Assembly: GCF_016862635.1 (NCBI RefSeq)
Contig: NZ_BONI01000014.1
Location: 80,242-144,241, forward strand
Length of the DNA stretch: 64,000 nt
DNA from: Catellatospora coxensis
GTDB taxonomy: Bacteria > Actinomycetota > Actinomycetes > Mycobacteriales > Micromonosporaceae
Reading direction: 5' to 3'
Shown: piece by piece, positions 48,560-56,975 of the stretch
Position numbering within the stretch: the first letter of the stretch is position 1
How the letters are laid out: each line of letters begins with the position of its first letter
Notes under the pieces: model-generated
Told to the model about the DNA's origin: nothing
Database searches by the model: none
The model's input: only the letters and a program-made list of their open reading frames with translations
Made by a program: the position numbers and the translations under genes

Positions 48560-50365
48560 ATGAATCAGGTCCTCGATCGCTTCCTGCGGTTGGTGCGCTG
48601 CCTGGCGGCCGCGCCGCGGTTGCACGGCGTGCTCTTCGTGGACCTGGATCCGTTGTTGCTCACAGCCGCCGGCCGCTGGCTGGCTGACTGCGCCCAGGCC
48701 GGCGGTGGAGGCCGTCCGCCAGTGGTGACGCTGGGATCGTGGCATACCGACGACGATCTCTGGTCCAGCGTGAAGTTCACCGCATCGGGGTTGGCGACGG
48801 GACCCGGGTTGATCGTGGAGACCGGCTCGGAGCCGGCTCCGGTCTTCCTGGTGCCGGACCTGTCCACCGCCAGTCTGGCCGTGCGCCGGGCGGTGGTGAC
48901 CACTGCCGGCGCGGATACGGCCAGCAGCCAACGCCACGGCTTCAGCGCCGTGTGGCAACCTCGCGCGCGATGGCTGGCCGCCTGCCACCGCGAGGCGCTG
49001 GCGAACCTGCCCGCTCACCTGCTCGACCGGTTCCCCATCCGGTGCGAGGCCGGCGGGATCGTGAATCCGGACCGTGTGTCCCTTGACGCGGCCGATGACG
49101 AGTATGAGCTCGCATGGTTGGGACGCCTTCTCGGACCACCACCCCTGACCGGGTCGCCGGTCTTCACGGCCGAGGCGCTCGATCGGATCATCGAGCTGAC
49201 CGGTCCTGCCCCAGGCATGCGTCGTGACATAGCCTTCGGCCGCCTGAGCCGCGCGCTTGCCGCCTGCCACGGCGCTGACACCGTGTCGGTGTCCGATGTC
49301 GACGCCGGTGCCGCGCTACTGGGCGTAGTGCCCGACGCGGCACCGGAGCGGGTGCCCGACCCGCTGACGCAGGCGCTTGAACCCGAGCCCGAACCTGCAC
49401 GTGAGATCCCGGACCGTCGATCGCGCACCGAGGACATGGCGCTCGTGGATGGGATGGAAGCCGAACCGGTTCCGCTGCGATCAGGTGGCGTGCCGGAAAC
49501 CCTCGGCCGGCTCGAGCACGCGGGTCCGGCAACGGCGGAGCTCTTTCCGGAGGACCGTGGCGATGCGCTGTCCGAGCCGATGGCTCTGCGAGAATGGTGG
49601 CACCGGCACGCGGGATCCCACGCAGCCCGCGGGCAGATCATCGGCAGCCAGCGGACGAAGTCATTGCGTGATCTCGCCGTTCTCCCGACGTTGCTCGAAG
49701 CGGCCAAGTTCCGAGCGGTGCGGTCCGGCGGGGCAGGCGGGCTGGTCATCCAGCCGAGCGACTTGCGTCGGCACCGCAGGCGACCGGAGCCTGCTGCGGC
49801 GCTGGTGCTGGTGCTGGACCACAGTTGCCACCGCGGATGGGACTGGGCACCGGCCCTCGCCTCCTACCTGCGCTGGGCATACACCGCCCGTGCCGTGGTG
49901 TCGCTGGTGGAGTTCGGATACCGCTCCGCACCCGAGCCTTTGCGCGCGGATCGGTACCGAGCGCGCGACCTGCTCGACCCGCGTGTGGTCGCCTCGCTCA
50001 ACCGCGAGCCCGGCAGCGCGAGTCCACTGGCGCACGCCATCGACCTCGCGGCCGATGAGCTCAGGCACCTGCTGCGACGCAGGCGAAGTCCGGTGCGGGA
50101 GGCACTGCTGCTGGTGGTGACCGACGCCCGGGGCAACGTGCCGTTCCTGGACAGCACCAGGGGCGCGGTGGCGACGGTCGTCGGTTCGCGCGGCGTGGCG
50201 GACGCGAATGAAGCCGCGAAGGCGGTTGGTCAGTTGCGCGGCGTGCGTGCCGTCGTTCTCACCCCGGACCTCGCGCCGTACCCACACCTGGCCTTCGATC
50301 TGGCCGAGGCCCTGGGCGGCAGGGTGACCAGCCCCGTGCCGTTTGCGGATCAGCGGCGGAAGTGA
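48560..50365 (+). CDS. BchD/ChlD-like protein with degenerate vWA domain
   Basis: 601 residues. The first about 250 residues keep an AAA+-like shape without a usable P-loop. A low-complexity acidic/proline-rich linker follows (PDPLTQALEPEPEPAREIPD), and the C-terminal vWA starts ALVLVLDHSCHRGWDWAPAL. The MIDAS D-x-S-x-S is altered (last Ser is His), yet VREALLLVVTDARGNVP retains the later Asp. In Mg-chelatase the D subunit docks on the I subunit. Metal binding may be weakened here. It is followed by a CHAT gene, with a one-base overlap. Confidence 0.82.
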   Translation: MNQVLDRFLRLVRCLAAAPRLHGVLFVDLDPLLLTAAGRWLADCAQAGGGGRPPVVTLGSWHTDDDLWSSVKFTASGLATGPGLIVETGSEPAPVFLVPDLSTASLAVRRAVVTTAGADTASSQRHGFSAVWQPRARWLAACHREALANLPAHLLDRFPIRCEAGGIVNPDRVSLDAADDEYELAWLGRLLGPPPLTGSPVFTAEALDRIIELTGPAPGMRRDIAFGRLSRALAACHGADTVSVSDVDAGAALLGVVPDAAPERVPDPLTQALEPEPEPAREIPDRRSRTEDMALVDGMEAEPVPLRSGGVPETLGRLEHAGPATAELFPEDRGDALSEPMALREWWHRHAGSHAARGQIIGSQRTKSLRDLAVLPTLLEAAKFRAVRSGGAGGLVIQPSDLRRHRRRPEPAAALVLVLDHSCHRGWDWAPALASYLRWAYTARAVVSLVEFGYRSAPEPLRADRYRARDLLDPRVVASLNREPGSASPLAHAIDLAADELRHLLRRRRSPVREALLLVVTDARGNVPFLDSTRGAVATVVGSRGVADANEAAKAVGQLRGVRAVVLTPDLAPYPHLAFDLAEALGGRVTSPVPFADQRRK

Positions 50366-51624
50366 TGACGGAGCCGAAGCGCGAGACGCTTGGGATCAAG
50401 ACCTTCACCACCGCTGACGGTGGGCAGACCGCGGTCCAGGAGCGGACACGGCAGGCAGCGGTGACCTCCAACATACAGAGGCCGCGTGAGGAGCCGACGA
50501 CGTTCAGCCCGGCTTATCCGGGGCTGCCCGACAGCCTCCCCGCCCGCACCGCGCTGCTGTGCGTCACCGCCGAAGGATCGCATTTCAAGCTGCACTGGTT
50601 CCTCAACGGCGAATCCGACGAGTCACGTCCGGAAGAGATCGCCGTCCAGTCGGCGCCCAAGGCAACCATGTCCGAGATCCTCAGGACCAAGGAGTGGAAG
50701 AGGGCGTACAAGGAGCTGCGCGCCTGGTGGTGCGACTTCATGCGGCTCATCGGGTGGATGGACGGTCTTCTCGGCGACCAGGATCAGCACGGACCACTGC
50801 GATTGGTCGTGTGGGACAACACAGGCTTTCAGATTCCGTGGGAGGCGGTCTACCTGGACCCGTCAGACCGGTGGGTGGGTGCGGAAGTCGAGGTGATCCG
50901 GTGGACCTCCATCAAGGACATCGGCCGCGTCGCCTCCTACACGGCGGTGCCGGCAACATGCACCGGCGGTGTTCTCGCACTGGAGAGCGCCGACATCTTC
51001 GACCCTGACGGCCGTCCGCTGCTGGACGAGCCGCTCGCGCGTTACGGCGCCACCGCCAAACGCAGGATGTGGCAGCTGCTCACCGCTCTCGACAGTACGC
51101 GCAGCAGGTTCGGCCTCGTGCTGGTGCGCTGTCACGGCATCTACGGCGACAGCATGAGCGACTTCGAACTCGCGGAGATGACGATGGTGGACGTCGAGGA
51201 GTTCCGGATGAGTGCCCTGGCGACATTCCCGGCGCTGGTGTTCCTCAATGCCTGCGACACGGCGTCACCGGCGAGGCCCGGCCCGCACTCGTTCGTGGCC
51301 ACCCGTACCTTCGCCGAGCTGTTCCTGCGGCGCGGTGCCAACAGCGTGTTGGCCACTCTCGGCCAGGTCGATCTGGACCATTCGCACGATTTCGCCGCGC
51401 GGCTCCTGGCCGCCGAGGATGTGCAGCAGCGACTCGCGGCCTTGCTACGGGAGCATCGCAGCAAGGCCGTCGACCGGGTCCGGCCGCGGGCGGACGACGA
51501 GGAGGCCGACTCGCGGAACGACCAGGACTTCGAGCGCTTCTTCCAGAGCTTCGCCTATGTCTACTTCGGGCATCCGGACACGGTCCTGCACCTGACTGCC
51601 ACCTCGAACGAGCCGTCCGCATGA
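50365..51624 (+). CDS. CHAT-domain protease
   Basis: 419 residues from the ATG at 50365 (an adjacent GTG at 50362 is possible). A helical N-terminal region (residues 1-130) precedes a caspase-fold CHAT domain. RFGLVLVRCHGIYGD carries His257 and ALVFLNACDTASP carries Cys297, the dyad of the family. ARTFAELFLRRGANSVLATLG is the typical end of the fold. CHAT proteases act in bacterial conflict systems and cleave partners after signal sensing. The gene overlaps the NACHT-TIR gene (ATGA), so the pair is co-expressed. Confidence 0.9.
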   Translation: MTEPKRETLGIKTFTTADGGQTAVQERTRQAAVTSNIQRPREEPTTFSPAYPGLPDSLPARTALLCVTAEGSHFKLHWFLNGESDESRPEEIAVQSAPKATMSEILRTKEWKRAYKELRAWWCDFMRLIGWMDGLLGDQDQHGPLRLVVWDNTGFQIPWEAVYLDPSDRWVGAEVEVIRWTSIKDIGRVASYTAVPATCTGGVLALESADIFDPDGRPLLDEPLARYGATAKRRMWQLLTALDSTRSRFGLVLVRCHGIYGDSMSDFELAEMTMVDVEEFRMSALATFPALVFLNACDTASPARPGPHSFVATRTFAELFLRRGANSVLATLGQVDLDHSHDFAARLLAAEDVQQRLAALLREHRSKAVDRVRPRADDEEADSRNDQDFERFFQSFAYVYFGHPDTVLHLTATSNEPSA

Positions 51625-54600
51625 CCGCCGCCCGGGTCGTCAGCATGCGTCCCGTCGTCAGTTGGCCGCACGAGGTCCGACCGGGCCAGAGCTACCTGAT
51701 CACGGTGGACCTCGACACCGACCTCGTCGAGGACTGGCCGTACGAGCTGGAGGAGTATTCGGTGGCGTGCCTTGCCGAGGGCACCGCGTGGTGCCGCGTG
51801 GAATCCCGCGGCTCGAACACGCTGGTAGTTCATCGGTTCGGCGGGACCTACGGGCCTATCGAGTTCGTCGCCCACGTCGGGCAGCCGGAATTTTCGACGG
51901 CGGAACCGATCCGCCTCACCTTCCTGACCGGAGGCGGTCTTCCGTTCCGCGACATCGAACTGTGGATGAGTGTTACCGCCGGCGCTGCGGAAGCGGCCAC
52001 CCGGAGTCGGGTGCTGCGGCCATCCCCTGGGCCGGCCGACGAAACCGGCACACGGCCACAACCGCCCTCATCGGGAGTGCGGTTGAGTCCGGAGGCCGAG
52101 GAGCTGGCGACCAGGATCCGGGAGTTCTCGCTCCCCTATCTCAGCCACATTCAACTGCCCCAGGCGGAAACGCGCCGTGTGCTGCCGGTGGACGAGCTCT
52201 ATGTCGAGCCCTTCCTGCTGGCAGGTTCAGGACGTACCACCTTGGACGAGCTGTTGGGGCGCGCCTCCCGGATCGTCATCCTGGGCGATCCCGGGAGTGG
52301 GAAGTCGACCGTTCTGTCGCAGTTCGCGTGGGCGACGGCAAAGAATACCCGGCAAGTTCCGTTCCTGGTCAGGCTGCGAGACTTCGGGAATCGCGAGCTC
52401 ACTCTGATCGAACTGCTGCAACGGACGCTCGAGAACATGCTCATATCCGCGCCCGAGGTGCTTCTCGAAGCGATGCTGGAGGCGGGCCGGGCCGTGCTTC
52501 TCTTCGACGGTTTGGACGAGCTGATCGATGCCGGAGCGCGCCGTCACATGGTCGGCGTGATCGAAGGCGCTGCGCGAGATTTCCCGGAGACGACTGTCGT
52601 GGTGACCGCGAGGCCCATCGGTTACCCGGTGACGCCGCTGGACGACGGAGTGTTCACCGTTGCCCAGCTTGCCCCCTTCACCGAGACCGAGATCAGCGAC
52701 TACGTTCGCAAATGGTTCCGCATCGGCGACACTCTCCCCCCTGACAGGGGAGACAGGCTGGCGGACGGGTTCCTGGCCGAGGCCGTGACCGTGGCCGACC
52801 TGGTCCAGAACCCGCTCATGCTCTCCCTGCTGTGCACTATGTATGCGACAGAAGGCTTCATCCCCGACAATCGTGCGCGGCTGATCGATCGCTGCGCCGC
52901 CATGATGTTCGACCAGTGGGACACGATGCGCTCCATCGGCATCCACAGGTTCGACTACGGAACGCTTCGCGGAGCAGTCCAGTCGCTGGCCTGGCAGATC
53001 TTCACAGCCGGCGGAGGCGGGGTCCTGACCCGTCGGCAGGCGCTGCGAATTCTCACCGAATACCTATTGCAATGGGACATCGCAGACGAACAAACAGCGT
53101 CTGACGTGGCTGGAACGTTTCTCGACTACTGTGCTGGGCGAGCGTGGGTCCTCACCGAGGTCGGCACCACAGCCGGCGAACCGATGTTCGGCTTCGCACA
53201 TCGCACTTTCCTGGAGTACTTCGCCGCCGAGTATCTTGTTCGCGAGAGCCGCGATCCCGCTGATGTCTACCAAGCGATCGAACCTCATCTCGGTGACGCT
53301 CGCTGGCAAGCCGTCAATGAGCTCACGGCTCAAGTGATCGACCGGAGTCGCGTGAGCGGCGCCGACAAACTCGTGAACCTGGCGATGGCCGGCAAACCGA
53401 CCGTGGAAGCGACCGCATACTGCGCGAGGCTACTAGGAGTCGTGCTGCTGTCGTCGGGTACCGTTTCTCGGATCGTGGACAGCTGCGTCGATCTGGCCTG
53501 CCTGGACCTGGATCGGCGTCAGCAGCCCGATGGTTCTGTCCTTTCCTCGCGCAACGACCAACCGCTCGCCGACATACTCACCGCTTCTCGGCTGGCGACG
53601 GCGCCGGTTGTGGAGCGCGCGTTGGAAGCCGCCCTGGCACGCGGCATCGAGGACGGCAATGAGGCCAAGACGTACCTTGCGTGCACCTTGCACCGCTTCC
53701 TCGTGGAGGAGGATCCTGGCTGGAGCGCCGTGCAGGCAAGGGCGGTCGCCCTCATTCCTGATGCGGTCCGCGCCAGTCGAGTGCTGGGGGCGGTCGTCGC
53801 GCAGCATCGGCCGGCCCTTGTCGGGGCGGTCGTCGCGCACCACGGCACCGCCCCGCTTTTCGAGACCACTTATGTCTCCGGGCAGCTGATCCCGCCGCCC
53901 GCGCACGAGATTCTTCGGGCCGAATGGCCGGTGGACGACGGCTGGCTCGACAGTCTCACCAGCCAGCTGTCGAGAGCGAAAACCCCATGGGCGACGGAGG
54001 ACCTGACAACTTTCGCGATGTCGGCAGTGCTGGACCTCGTCAACCTGTGGCCCGACCTGCCGTCTGCCGAGCGCCCAGCGCGGCTGTTGCTGTGCCTGCC
54101 GTTCCTTGAGGATCTAACGCGGCGCGGCATGGCGCCCTACCTTGGTGAGCACACCGATCTCGGCCGGATGGCGTTCATGCGCTCGACGGAGTCCGCTGCG
54201 GGACTTGGCGAACTCGGACTGCGGCTCACCGTCGACGCGAGACGCATGCTGCACCGCTGGCTCACCGGTGAGCTAGACCTCATCAAGCTGTCCGGGATCC
54301 GCGGTTCGGCAAGGCCCACCAGGACGGATCGCAGTCCGGTGTTCTTCCTGAGCTATGCGAGGACCTCGCAGCAGTCCGGTGCTCGCGCGGTCACCACCCT
54401 GTTCGAGGACCTGTGCGCCGATGTGGGGGAGCTCGTCGGAACCGACAATCTCGGGTTTATCGACCTGTCGTCGCCAACAGATCGCGAACCATGGGGTCGT
54501 GCCAAGAAAGAGGCCCTGGGAAGCTGTCAGGTGTTCGTGGCCCTGCTCTCGCCCGGCTACGTCGCCAGCAAGCACTGCGGACAGGAGTGGGACGCCTTCT

Positions 54601-54893
54601 CCCGCCGTGAGACTGCGTCAGGACCGGCCATCATCCCGGTCATATGGACGCCGGTGAGCAGGACGCAGACACCGAAGGTGATCCGCCATACCCACCTGTT
54701 CGATCCAGGGTCGGTCGAGCGGGGGGTGGCTGATGCCTATTACGCGAAAGGTCTGTTCGGACTCTCCAGGGATGCGTACCGCGCAGCGGTCTGGCGGCTC
54801 GCAAAAGAGATCGTCCGTACCTTGAGGTCGGTAAGCGTGCGGCCGACCGATATCGACCCCGACTCGCTGCGCGATGCGTTCGCCGGGCCATGA
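51621..54893 (+). CDS. NACHT-TIR NLR-like protein, 1090 residues
   Basis: An N-terminal beta-rich domain (about 1-115; VVSWPHEVRPGQSYLITVDL) is not recognised. The NACHT NTPase has P-loop GDPGSGKST at 222-230, Walker B AVLLFDGLDEL with Asp296, VVVTARPIGYP and the winged-helix tell-tale FGFAHRTFLEYFAAEYL. A long helical middle (about 580-880) may sense ligands. The C-terminal TIR (about 906-1090) begins VFFLSYARTSQQSG and contains LLSPGYVASKHCGQEWDAF, an FxsC-like TIR with candidate catalytic Glu. TIR domains often cleave NAD. This NLR-like protein would be the sensor-effector of the operon. Confidence 0.92.
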   Translation: MTAARVVSMRPVVSWPHEVRPGQSYLITVDLDTDLVEDWPYELEEYSVACLAEGTAWCRVESRGSNTLVVHRFGGTYGPIEFVAHVGQPEFSTAEPIRLTFLTGGGLPFRDIELWMSVTAGAAEAATRSRVLRPSPGPADETGTRPQPPSSGVRLSPEAEELATRIREFSLPYLSHIQLPQAETRRVLPVDELYVEPFLLAGSGRTTLDELLGRASRIVILGDPGSGKSTVLSQFAWATAKNTRQVPFLVRLRDFGNRELTLIELLQRTLENMLISAPEVLLEAMLEAGRAVLLFDGLDELIDAGARRHMVGVIEGAARDFPETTVVVTARPIGYPVTPLDDGVFTVAQLAPFTETEISDYVRKWFRIGDTLPPDRGDRLADGFLAEAVTVADLVQNPLMLSLLCTMYATEGFIPDNRARLIDRCAAMMFDQWDTMRSIGIHRFDYGTLRGAVQSLAWQIFTAGGGGVLTRRQALRILTEYLLQWDIADEQTASDVAGTFLDYCAGRAWVLTEVGTTAGEPMFGFAHRTFLEYFAAEYLVRESRDPADVYQAIEPHLGDARWQAVNELTAQVIDRSRVSGADKLVNLAMAGKPTVEATAYCARLLGVVLLSSGTVSRIVDSCVDLACLDLDRRQQPDGSVLSSRNDQPLADILTASRLATAPVVERALEAALARGIEDGNEAKTYLACTLHRFLVEEDPGWSAVQARAVALIPDAVRASRVLGAVVAQHRPALVGAVVAHHGTAPLFETTYVSGQLIPPPAHEILRAEWPVDDGWLDSLTSQLSRAKTPWATEDLTTFAMSAVLDLVNLWPDLPSAERPARLLLCLPFLEDLTRRGMAPYLGEHTDLGRMAFMRSTESAAGLGELGLRLTVDARRMLHRWLTGELDLIKLSGIRGSARPTRTDRSPVFFLSYARTSQQSGARAVTTLFEDLCADVGELVGTDNLGFIDLSSPTDREPWGRAKKEALGSCQVFVALLSPGYVASKHCGQEWDAFSRRETASGPAIIPVIWTPVSRTQTPKVIRHTHLFDPGSVERGVADAYYAKGLFGLSRDAYRAAVWRLAKEIVRTLRSVSVRPTDIDPDSLRDAFAGP

Positions 54894-54915
54894 CCTGTCG
54901 ACAACGCGCGGACGG

Positions 54916-54952
54916 CCCGGCGCCCGCACACGTCGTACGCGCAGGCGCCGGG
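54916..54952. terminator. Hairpin between NACHT-TIR and GH64 genes
   Basis: cccggcgcc (54916-54924) pairs perfectly with ggcgccggg (54944-54952) around a 19-base loop that itself contains cgtacg. The hairpin lies in the 72-base gap between two convergent genes and probably ends transcription of both. Confidence 0.5.
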
Positions 54953-54965
54953 TGGGCATGGACGG

Positions 54966-56768
54966 TCACCAGCCGACGGCTACCAGCAGGAACTTCGGGT
55001 TGCCGGCGGACACGAACGAGGACTGGTCGGCGTAGTCGTCGTACGGGAAGCCGTACGACAGCTTGTCGATGGCGTTGTCGTGCCAGAACTTCGAGTAGTA
55101 GTTCGCGGGCGCGGCCTGGTAATACAGGCTCGGCGTCGACCACTGGGCGCGCGGCAGGTGCGCCACGTGCCGGTTGAGGGCCGAGCACATGGCGGGGTCG
55201 TTGGCCAGCACTCCCGCACAGCCGGTGATGTCGGAGGTGGTCGCGGTGACACCCACCGACGCGGCGTACGAGCTGAGGTAGGTGGCGTACTGGCCGCCGG
55301 GCCGGAACGCGGGGTCGCTGCCCGGCGTCGGGATCCGGTACGGCGCCTGCACCTGCCCGAGGTGCTTGAACTCCGCCGGCACCGCGTTGACGAACCGCTG
55401 GAACGTCACGGCCCGGTCCTCGGCGAACGTGGCCTGGTCCTCCCCGACGGCCACGTCGTAGCCGGTGTGGGACACCAGCCGCATGGCCAGCTTCAGCCCG
55501 AACGCGTCGACCCGGGTCGTGTTGCCGTTGAACTGCGCCGGCCCGACGGTGAACTCGATGAAGTCCCAGTACTGGCCGGTGGGGGAGCCGAGGTGGAAGT
55601 ACATGCGCCCGGCGGTGTTGACCGGCATGTCGAAGTACGGCTGCTCGGCGATGGATCGGGCGACGCCGTTGTAGCTCCAGAACACCTGGCTGTCGGGGTA
55701 GCGCCCGTTCGTCCGGTTCAGGATCTTGAGCATGACCACGTTCTGGGCGGGCGGGATGCTGCCGGTCTCGCCCCAGAAGCCACCCGGGCTCGGCGACGGC
55801 GAGCTGCTCGGCGGCACCGGGCTGGGGCTGGTCGGGCCGTTGCCCGTCCGGACCGCGAACTCCCACAGCGAGTAGCCGTAGGCGGTGTTGCGGGCGGTGC
55901 CGTACAGGCGCACGTACCGGCCGACGCCGTTGACGTTGAGGGTCTGCGTGCCGCCGGCGCCGGTGGTGGTCGCGTAGACGTCGGTCCACGGGCCGGTCGT
56001 GCTCGGGCCGACCTGGATCTGGAAGGCGCGGGCCGAGGCCGCCTCCCAGTTCAGCACGACCTGGCAGATCGGCAGCGCGCCGCCGAGGTCGACCTGGATC
56101 CACTGCGGGTCGCTGAACGCGCTCGACCAGCGGGTGCCGGTGCTGCCGTCGAACGCCGCGGCCGCGGACATGGCGGCGCTCTCCGCCGAGGACGCTGTGG
56201 CGGGCCGGTTCAGCGCGGCGTTGGCGGTGCCGCAGCCGCCGGTGCCGCCGGTCGTGCCGTACACCTGGAACTCCCACAGCGAGTAGCCGTAGGCGGTGTT
56301 GCGGGCGGTGGCGTACAGGCGGATGTGGCGGCCGGAGCCGCTGACGGCGAGGGTCTGCGTTCCGCCGGGGCCGGTGGTGGTGCTGTAGACCGTGGTCCAG
56401 GGCCCGGCGGCGGAACTCGCCAGCTGGATCTGGAACGCTCGCGCCGACGCGGCCTCCCAGTTCAGCACGACCTGGCTGACGGTGTACGTGGCACACAGGT
56501 CGACCTGGATCCACTGCGGGTCGCTGAACCCGCTCGACCAGCGGGTGCCGGTGTTGCCGTCGAACGCCGCGCTCGCGGGAGTGCCCGCGTTCTCGGCGGA
56601 TGACGCGGACGCGCCGCAGTGGGGGGTGATCAGCGGATCGGCGGCGTGCGCGCCGGACCCGGTGAGGGTGACGACGTAGCCGGCGAGCAGCAGTATCAGT
56701 GCTGCCGTGACGGCGAGCAGGTGAGCGGGGCCGCGGTGGCGAGCCACGGACCGCATGCGCGTTGACAT
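54966..56768 (-). CDS. Secreted GH64 beta-1,3-glucanase with two discoidin (CBM32) domains
   Basis: 600 residues. The signal peptide includes AHLLAVTAALILLLAGYVVT. Two F5/8-type C domains (about 55-170 and 185-310) have AFDGNTGTRWSSGFSDPQWI, QVVLNWEAASARAFQIQ and YGYSLWEF in both. Their DNA is highly similar, a recent duplication. A Ser/Pro linker follows. The rest (330-600) is a GH64-type domain (LKILNRTNGRYPDSQVFWSY, FDMPVNTAGRMYFHLGSP, WDFIEFTVG, NPKFLLVAVGW). GH64 enzymes release pentasaccharides from laminarin or fungal walls. AGGGAGAA precedes the ATG. Confidence 0.92.
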   Translation of the reverse strand: MSTRMRSVARHRGPAHLLAVTAALILLLAGYVVTLTGSGAHAADPLITPHCGASASSAENAGTPASAAFDGNTGTRWSSGFSDPQWIQVDLCATYTVSQVVLNWEAASARAFQIQLASSAAGPWTTVYSTTTGPGGTQTLAVSGSGRHIRLYATARNTAYGYSLWEFQVYGTTGGTGGCGTANAALNRPATASSAESAAMSAAAAFDGSTGTRWSSAFSDPQWIQVDLGGALPICQVVLNWEAASARAFQIQVGPSTTGPWTDVYATTTGAGGTQTLNVNGVGRYVRLYGTARNTAYGYSLWEFAVRTGNGPTSPSPVPPSSSPSPSPGGFWGETGSIPPAQNVVMLKILNRTNGRYPDSQVFWSYNGVARSIAEQPYFDMPVNTAGRMYFHLGSPTGQYWDFIEFTVGPAQFNGNTTRVDAFGLKLAMRLVSHTGYDVAVGEDQATFAEDRAVTFQRFVNAVPAEFKHLGQVQAPYRIPTPGSDPAFRPGGQYATYLSSYAASVGVTATTSDITGCAGVLANDPAMCSALNRHVAHLPRAQWSTPSLYYQAAPANYYSKFWHDNAIDKLSYGFPYDDYADQSSFVSAGNPKFLLVAVGW

Positions 56769-56837
56769 GGATTCTCCCTGTCGGGGGTGGATGGGACAGT
56801 GCGGCGCGGGGGGCTGGTCCGTGCCGCGGGACATGCA

Positions 56838-56849
56838 GAGAGCGCTCTC
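56838..56849. promoter_or_regulatory. LacI-type glycosidase operator GAGAGCGCTCTC
   Basis: gagagcgctctc is a perfect 12-base palindrome 70 bases upstream of the GH64 start. It matches the G-A-G-C-G-C-T-C core of CebR-like LacI-family operators found before actinobacterial glycoside hydrolase genes. The regulator is not in the immediate neighbourhood. Confidence 0.6.
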
Positions 56850-56975
56850 CCGCGAGAGTCGTCGCCGCGAGTGTTCCTGTCAAGCCCATCGATCCGATGG
56901 TCGGCATGGCGGTGCTCGGCCGGTCGATCACGTGGCGCGCTGGCACAGCACGCGGTGGGCGGTGAGGATGTGGGC

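Noticed and set aside
54966..56768. Repeated DNA as a possible mobile element
   Set aside because: The repeats encode the two discoidin domains of one protein and have no terminal repeats or transposase.
54640..56946. A 768-residue minus-strand open frame over the GH64 gene
   Set aside because: It is the wrong frame, rich in Arg, His and Pro. The GH64 frame carries signal peptide and domains.
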